DNA of 64,000 nucleotides from Actinoplanes couchii. GTDB taxonomy: Bacteria > Actinomycetota > Actinomycetes > Mycobacteriales > Micromonosporaceae. A model generated the notes under the pieces. That model searched no databases. It saw only the letters and a program-made list of their open reading frames with translations, and was not told where the DNA came from. The stretch spans positions 1 through 64,000 of the forward strand of contig NZ_BOMG01000004.1 in the NCBI RefSeq assembly GCF_016862075.1. Direction: 5' to 3'. Positions 59,730-64,000 of the stretch are shown here, one piece after another. How positions within the stretch are numbered: the stretch's first letter is position 1; the number at the start of each line of letters is the position of its first letter. The position numbers and the translations under genes are program-made.

Positions 59730-62700
59730 GTGGACACGGGCATGTTCCGCAGGCCGCCACGGCAGCCGGGACCGGAGCCGGTCACCGGCGGGTCCCCGGT
59801 CGACCATCTACGGCAGCTGAGCAGGCAGCGGACCGCGCTGCTCTGGCGGCACCCGGAGCCGGCGTCGCTGGCGAAGATGGTGGGCTCGTCCCGGATGTGG
59901 GAGCGGCGTCCCGGCGACGAGGACTTCGCCGAGGTCCGGGTGGCGGTCGACGCGCGTAAACCCACGGTGGACATCGCCGCCCTGGAGCCGCCGGCCATCG
60001 AGGACCTGGAGACCAGCACCGCGATAGCCGTGCCGCACCTGCCGCTGTCGGTGCGGCTGCGGGCGTTCAGCCGGGTCACGTTGCGCGGCGAGCGGGAGCC
60101 GGTGACCGGCCTGACCCGGGCGATGCTCGCCCAGCTCGCGGTGCTGCACTCACCGGAGGAGCTGCGGATCGCGGTGGTCGCCGCGCCCGGCCGGATGGCC
60201 GAGTGGGACTGGGCCCGGCAGCTGCCGCACACCCGCACCCCGGCCGCCACGCTGGTCTTCGAGACGCTGCTGGACCTGGAGAAGACCCTCGGCAAGGACC
60301 TGTCCGACCGGCCCCGCTACGACCCGGCCGCGAAGACGCCCACCTCCGGCGCGCACCTGGTGGTGATCCTGGACGGCGGCGAGGTGGCGCCGACCTGCCG
60401 GCTGGTCGGCGTGGGCCCCAAGTCGACCACCGTCGTCGACCTGTCCGGCCAGGCCCCCGGCGGCGCCGGCCGATGGTTGCTGCGCCTCAACGTCACCGCC
60501 ACCGCGGTCGCGGTCGACACCCCACGACAGACCACCCCCTTGGGTACGCCGGACCTGCTCCCCCTGGCCCAGGCCGAGGAGCTGTCCCGCCGCCTGTCCG
60601 CCCGGCAGCCCGCCGGGGAGCAGGAGGGCACCGGGAAACCGCCGGTGGAGAAGACCCGGCGGCTGGGCCACAGCGCGGTGCTGACCGACCTGCTCGGCAT
60701 CCCGGACGCGGCGGCGCTGGACCCGCGGTCGACCTGGCAGCCCGATCCGGGCGCGCAGCGGTTCCGGGTTCCGATCGGGACCGGCGCCGACGGCACGGCC
60801 GTCGAGCTGGACCTGGGCGAGCACCCGCACGGGCTGATCGTCGGCGCGACCGGCAGCGGCAAGTCGGAGCTGCTCCGGACGATCGTCACCGCCTTCGCCG
60901 TCACCCACACCCCCTCCGAGATCAACTTCCTGCTGCTCGACTACCGGGGCGGGGTGGACACTCCCGACCTGGACGGCCTGCCGCACACCTCGGCGATCCT
61001 CAGCGACCTGGAGGGCGAGGTCCACGGGTCGGACCGGCTGCACCAGGCGATCCTCGGCGAGCTGCAGCGCCGCCGGGACCTGCCGGACGTCCCGGGGATG
61101 CCCCGGCCCCGGCTGCTGGTGGTGATCGACGGGTTCGACCACGCGCTGGACTCCCGGCCGGACATCACCGACGTGCTCCTGGCGATCGCCCGGGACGGCG
61201 CGGACCTGGGCGTGCACCTGCTGCTGGCCGGCAGCCGCTTCGAGGAGGGCCGGCTGCGCGGCCTGGACAGCCACCTGACGTACCGGATCGGCATGCGCAC
61301 CTTCTCCGCCGCGGAGAGCAGCGCGGTGATCGGCGTGCCGGACGCCCACGAGCTGCCGAACCGGCCCGGCGCCGGCTACCTGAAGGCCGGCGCCTCCAGC
61401 CTGCAGTGGTTCAAGGTCGCCGCGGTCTCCTGCCCCTACTCCGGCCCGGACGGCCCGGCGCTGCTCGCGGTGATCACCGGCCGGCTCGCCGACCAGGGGC
61501 CGCCGGCCCACCGGATCCTGCTGGCGCCGCTGGTGGTGGCGCCGAACATCACCGACCTGCTGGACGGCGAGCGGCCGGCCCGGCTGACCGTACCGGTGGG
61601 CGTCACCGACCGGCCGTACGACCAGCGGCAGGAGCCCTACCTGCTGGAACTCGGCGGCACCGCGGGCAACGTGGCGGTCGTCGGCGGGGACCGGTCCGGC
61701 AAGAGCACCCTGCTGCGCACCCTGATCGCCGCGCTGGCCCTCACCCACGGCCCGCGCGAGGTGCAGTTCTTCGGCATCGACCTGGGCGGCGGCGGCCTGC
61801 AGTCCCTGGACGGGCTGCCGCACCTGTCCGCGCTGGCCGGGCGCGCCGACACCGACACCATCCGGCGGACCCTGGCCGAGATCGGCGCCCTGATCGACGC
61901 CCGGGAGGCCCGGTTCACCGGCCACGCCGACTCCGACGACCCGTTCGGCGAGGTCTTCCTGGTGATCGACGGGTGGGCCGAACTGTGCCAGGACCACCGG
62001 GACATCGACCGGTCGGTGCTCGACCTGGCCACCCGTGGGCTCGGCTACGGCGTGCACGTGGTGCTCACCGCGACCCACTGGGCGCAGATCCCCGGGGACC
62101 TGCGGGAGGTGCTGGCCACCCGGATCGAGCTGCGGCTGGCCGACCCGAAGGAGTCGGAGATCGACAGGCAGGCCGCGCGCCGGATGCCGGAGACGCCGGG
62201 CTGCGGGCTCACCCGGGAGGGACTGCACTTCCTGACCGCCGTACCGCGGATCGACGGTCATGACGATCTTTTCGATGCCGTGCGCGGCGCCGCGGATCTG
62301 GTCGCGCGGGCCCGGGCGGACTGGCCGGACGAGCGGGCGCCGAGGCTGCGGCTGCTGCCCCGCCTGCTGCCGGCCGCCGAACTGACCGGACCGGGCATCC
62401 CGATCGGGATCGACGAGGTGAACCTGGCGCCGGTCCGGTTCGACGACGCCGAGTCCTCGTCACACCTGGTGATCTTCGGGGATCCGGGGTCCGGCAAGAC
62501 CAACCTGCTGCGGCTGATCGCCCGGTCGGTGGCGCACCGGTACGCCCTCGACGAGGCCCGGCTGGTGCTGATCGACTACCGGCGCACCCTGCTCGGCGCG
62601 GTCGACGGCGAGCACCTGCTGACCCACGCCACCTCGGGCACCGTGCTGGCCGACGCGATCGGCTCGATCCAGGCCGCGATGTCCCGGCGGCTGCCCGGCC

Positions 62701-63125
62701 CGGACGTGACCCGGGAACAGCTGCGCGACCGCAGCTGGTGGCGCGGGCCGGACCTGTTCATCCTGGTCGACGACTACGACCTGGTGGTGACCCCGGGCAA
62801 CAACCCGCTGTCCGGTCTGGTGGAGCTGATCCCGTACGCGCGGGACATCGGCCTGCACCTGATCATCGCGCGGCGCTCCAAGGGCGCGGGCCGGGCGGTG
62901 TACGAGCCGCTGCTGCGCCGTCTGGAGCAGGTCGACAGCCCGGTGCTGGTGATGTCCGGTGACCCGGAGGAGGGCAAGCTGTTCGGCCGGGTCCGGCCCC
63001 GGCCGCAGCCGCCGGGCCGGGGCGTGCTGTCCCGGCACAGCGACGGGACGACGGTGCTGCAGACCGCGTGGAGCGACCCGGAGATGCCGTCGCTGGCGTC
63101 TACGTCCGCGCGGACGAGCCCTTGA
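59730..63125 (+). CDS. EccC-like FtsK/SpoIIIE ATPase lacking membrane segments
   Basis: 1131 aa from GTG 59730 (AAGGAGGA site). Three FtsK/SpoIIIE domains as in type VII secretion EccC: P-loops GATGSGKSE (372-380), GGDRSGKST (652-660) and GDPGSGKTN (917-925). The N-terminus keeps the RRPPRQPGPEP tail typical of EccC (7-17) and then jumps straight to the post-membrane region (RTALLWRHPEPASLAKMVG, RMWERRPGDEDFAEVRV); no transmembrane helix is present. Walker B of domain 1 reads LLVVIDGFD (462-470), with Gly468 at the position of the catalytic Glu in canonical DEF. No Esx, EccB, EccD or MycP gene is nearby. It is probably a soluble, altered EccC relative of unknown job. Confidence 0.87.
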   Translation: MDTGMFRRPPRQPGPEPVTGGSPVDHLRQLSRQRTALLWRHPEPASLAKMVGSSRMWERRPGDEDFAEVRVAVDARKPTVDIAALEPPAIEDLETSTAIAVPHLPLSVRLRAFSRVTLRGEREPVTGLTRAMLAQLAVLHSPEELRIAVVAAPGRMAEWDWARQLPHTRTPAATLVFETLLDLEKTLGKDLSDRPRYDPAAKTPTSGAHLVVILDGGEVAPTCRLVGVGPKSTTVVDLSGQAPGGAGRWLLRLNVTATAVAVDTPRQTTPLGTPDLLPLAQAEELSRRLSARQPAGEQEGTGKPPVEKTRRLGHSAVLTDLLGIPDAAALDPRSTWQPDPGAQRFRVPIGTGADGTAVELDLGEHPHGLIVGATGSGKSELLRTIVTAFAVTHTPSEINFLLLDYRGGVDTPDLDGLPHTSAILSDLEGEVHGSDRLHQAILGELQRRRDLPDVPGMPRPRLLVVIDGFDHALDSRPDITDVLLAIARDGADLGVHLLLAGSRFEEGRLRGLDSHLTYRIGMRTFSAAESSAVIGVPDAHELPNRPGAGYLKAGASSLQWFKVAAVSCPYSGPDGPALLAVITGRLADQGPPAHRILLAPLVVAPNITDLLDGERPARLTVPVGVTDRPYDQRQEPYLLELGGTAGNVAVVGGDRSGKSTLLRTLIAALALTHGPREVQFFGIDLGGGGLQSLDGLPHLSALAGRADTDTIRRTLAEIGALIDAREARFTGHADSDDPFGEVFLVIDGWAELCQDHRDIDRSVLDLATRGLGYGVHVVLTATHWAQIPGDLREVLATRIELRLADPKESEIDRQAARRMPETPGCGLTREGLHFLTAVPRIDGHDDLFDAVRGAADLVARARADWPDERAPRLRLLPRLLPAAELTGPGIPIGIDEVNLAPVRFDDAESSSHLVIFGDPGSGKTNLLRLIARSVAHRYALDEARLVLIDYRRTLLGAVDGEHLLTHATSGTVLADAIGSIQAAMSRRLPGPDVTREQLRDRSWWRGPDLFILVDDYDLVVTPGNNPLSGLVELIPYARDIGLHLIIARRSKGAGRAVYEPLLRRLEQVDSPVLVMSGDPEEGKLFGRVRPRPQPPGRGVLSRHSDGTTVLQTAWSDPEMPSLASTSARTSP

Positions 63126-64000
63126 CCCGGTACATGGCGCTGTCCGCGGCCCGCAGCAGCGCCTCCGCGTCGTAACCCACCTCGTCGGTGATCGCCACCC
63201 CGAAACTCGATCCCGCCGACAGGTGCAGGCCGTTCAGCGCGAACGGCGGGCGCAGTGCCCCGGCCAGCCGCCGGGCCAGGGCACTCGCCTCGTCCGGGCC
63301 GGAGACCGTGCACAGGACCACGAACTCGTCGCCGCCGAGCCGGGCCACCAGGTCCTCCTTGCGGACCGCCCCGGCCAGGCGCTGGGCCACCCCGGTCAGC
63401 AGGGCGTCGCCGACGTCGTGGCCGTGGGTGTCGTTGACCGCCTTGAACCCGTTCAGATCGGCGAAGATCACGCCCACCGAGCCGCCGGTCGTCTCGGCCT
63501 CGGCGACCGCCTCCTCGAGACGCTCCATGAACAGGGCGCGGTTCGCCAGCCGGGTCAGCGAGTCGTGCTGGGCCTGATCCTTGACCCGTTCGAACAGCAG
63601 CGCCTTGGAGACCACCAGCGCGGCGAGGTCGGCCAGGTGGTTGAGCAGGGCGTCGGCCTCGTCGCCCTCGGGCGGGGCGCCGTGCACGGTCAGGGTGCCC
63701 AGCTGCCGCCCACCGGCGCTGAGCGGCAGGTGCCGCCCGGTCGCCGGGACCGGGCCGGGGGACAGGACCAGGGTGGCGCTGTCCACCGGGACCTCGGCGG
63801 TCACCATCTTCTCCACCTCGGCGATCACCTCGGTCAGGTCCAGGATGCCGACCAGCCGCTGGCTCAGCTCGTGCAGCCGGCGCATGCGTTGCAGCTGCTG
63901 CTGGGTCCGCCGCTGCAGCCGCCCGTTGTCCACCGCCAGGGCCACCCGGGTGGCGACGGCCCGCAGCTCCAGGGTGTCGGCGCCGTCGAACGGGATGTCC
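63100..64000 (-). CDS. GAF-GGDEF diguanylate cyclase (partial, runs off right edge)
   Basis: The visible 300 C-terminal codons continue beyond the window. A helical linker (LQRRTQQQLQRMRRLHELSQ) follows a likely upstream GAF domain end (RAVATRVALAVDNG); a second GAF-like segment leads into the GGDEF domain: DSLTRLANRALFMERL, VIFADLNGFKAVNDTHGHDV and intact GGDEF in ARLGGDEFVVL. The inhibitory site RKED fits RxxD, so c-di-GMP feedback is expected, unlike the cyclase at 14139. The end overlaps the EccC-like gene by 26 bp in convergent orientation. Confidence 0.9.
   Translation of the reverse strand, partial: DIPFDGADTLELRAVATRVALAVDNGRLQRRTQQQLQRMRRLHELSQRLVGILDLTEVIAEVEKMVTAEVPVDSATLVLSPGPVPATGRHLPLSAGGRQLGTLTVHGAPPEGDEADALLNHLADLAALVVSKALLFERVKDQAQHDSLTRLANRALFMERLEEAVAEAETTGGSVGVIFADLNGFKAVNDTHGHDVGDALLTGVAQRLAGAVRKEDLVARLGGDEFVVLCTVSGPDEASALARRLAGALRPPFALNGLHLSAGSSFGVAITDEVGYDAEALLRAADSAMYRVKGSSART

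Noticed and set aside
1..64000. tRNA, rRNA, transposase, integrase or prophage genes
   Set aside because: None recognised by eye; no GGTTCGAATCC-type arm, transposase motif or attachment repeat was seen. A covariance-model search would be decisive for RNAs.

Overview
The window is very GC-rich, densely coding DNA with many GTG starts, 4-bp ATGA/GTGA gene overlaps and Streptomyces-like codon use. Together with the gene families present (IniB/IniR-like and Hsp70-like proteins, an EccC-like ATPase, a neprosin-domain protein, many secreted carbohydrate-active enzymes) it points to a filamentous actinomycete, most likely Micromonosporaceae (an Actinoplanes-type genome). The genus is an inference from gene content; there is no rRNA or tRNA in the window. 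I found no CRISPR array, no insertion sequence and no obvious prophage.

Layout. (1) 1-6818: an ini-like locus. A partial IniB-like protein faces left; facing right are a reduced Hsp70-like ATPase, a STAND/LuxR regulator of IniR type, a sensor-kinase-like protein lacking the usual H-box histidine, and a membrane-anchored CBM2 protein. (2) 7297-10728: a Tat-exported protein of unknown function, a NarL-type two-component pair (kinase with a perfect 24-bp tandem duplication) and a pyridoxal kinase. (3) 10772-19788: a secreted GH5 cellulase with a near-perfect CebR box upstream, a neprosin-domain protein, a diguanylate cyclase, and a large secreted M11-like metalloprotease whose 3' flank is full of degenerate tandem repeats. 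(4) 19933-22309: a polar amino acid ABC importer. (5) 22544-23277: two tandem small secreted Asn-rich paralogues. (6) 23364-26576: a secreted PA14-GH2-LamG enzyme. (7) 26784-33136: a YflT-like stress protein; a LacI regulator and its double operator; a four-gene PotABCD-like ABC importer; and an adenosine-deaminase-family enzyme.

(8) 33363-43463: the most unusual region. An NMT1/THI5-type ABC importer is followed by a RutA-like monooxygenase, a RutB-like amidohydrolase, a NtaA/DszA-like monooxygenase, an MFS transporter, a stand-alone riboflavin kinase, a protein of unknown function, an SsuE-like FMN reductase, a RutF-like flavin reductase and a Zn alcohol dehydrogenase. It looks like a self-contained, FMN-supplied catabolic unit for an N-heterocycle, amide or organosulfur compound. 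(9) 45232-55666: a LacI-controlled galactoside/fucoside system: cytoplasmic GH35 and GH29 enzymes, a CUT1 ABC importer, an extracytoplasmic SurA-like foldase and a secreted beta-helix/F5-8C protein. Two related operators flank the regulator gene. (10) 55654-64000: an orphan LivJ-like lipoprotein; an AbiEi/AbiEii toxin-antitoxin pair with a perfect 19-nt palindrome over its probable leaderless promoter; a secreted S1 serine protease; a three-domain EccC-like ATPase that has lost its membrane segments; and a GAF-GGDEF protein running off the right edge.

Functions rest on motifs read directly from translations; substrates are inferred from neighbours. Hairpins and operators were found by eye, so weaker ones will have been missed.
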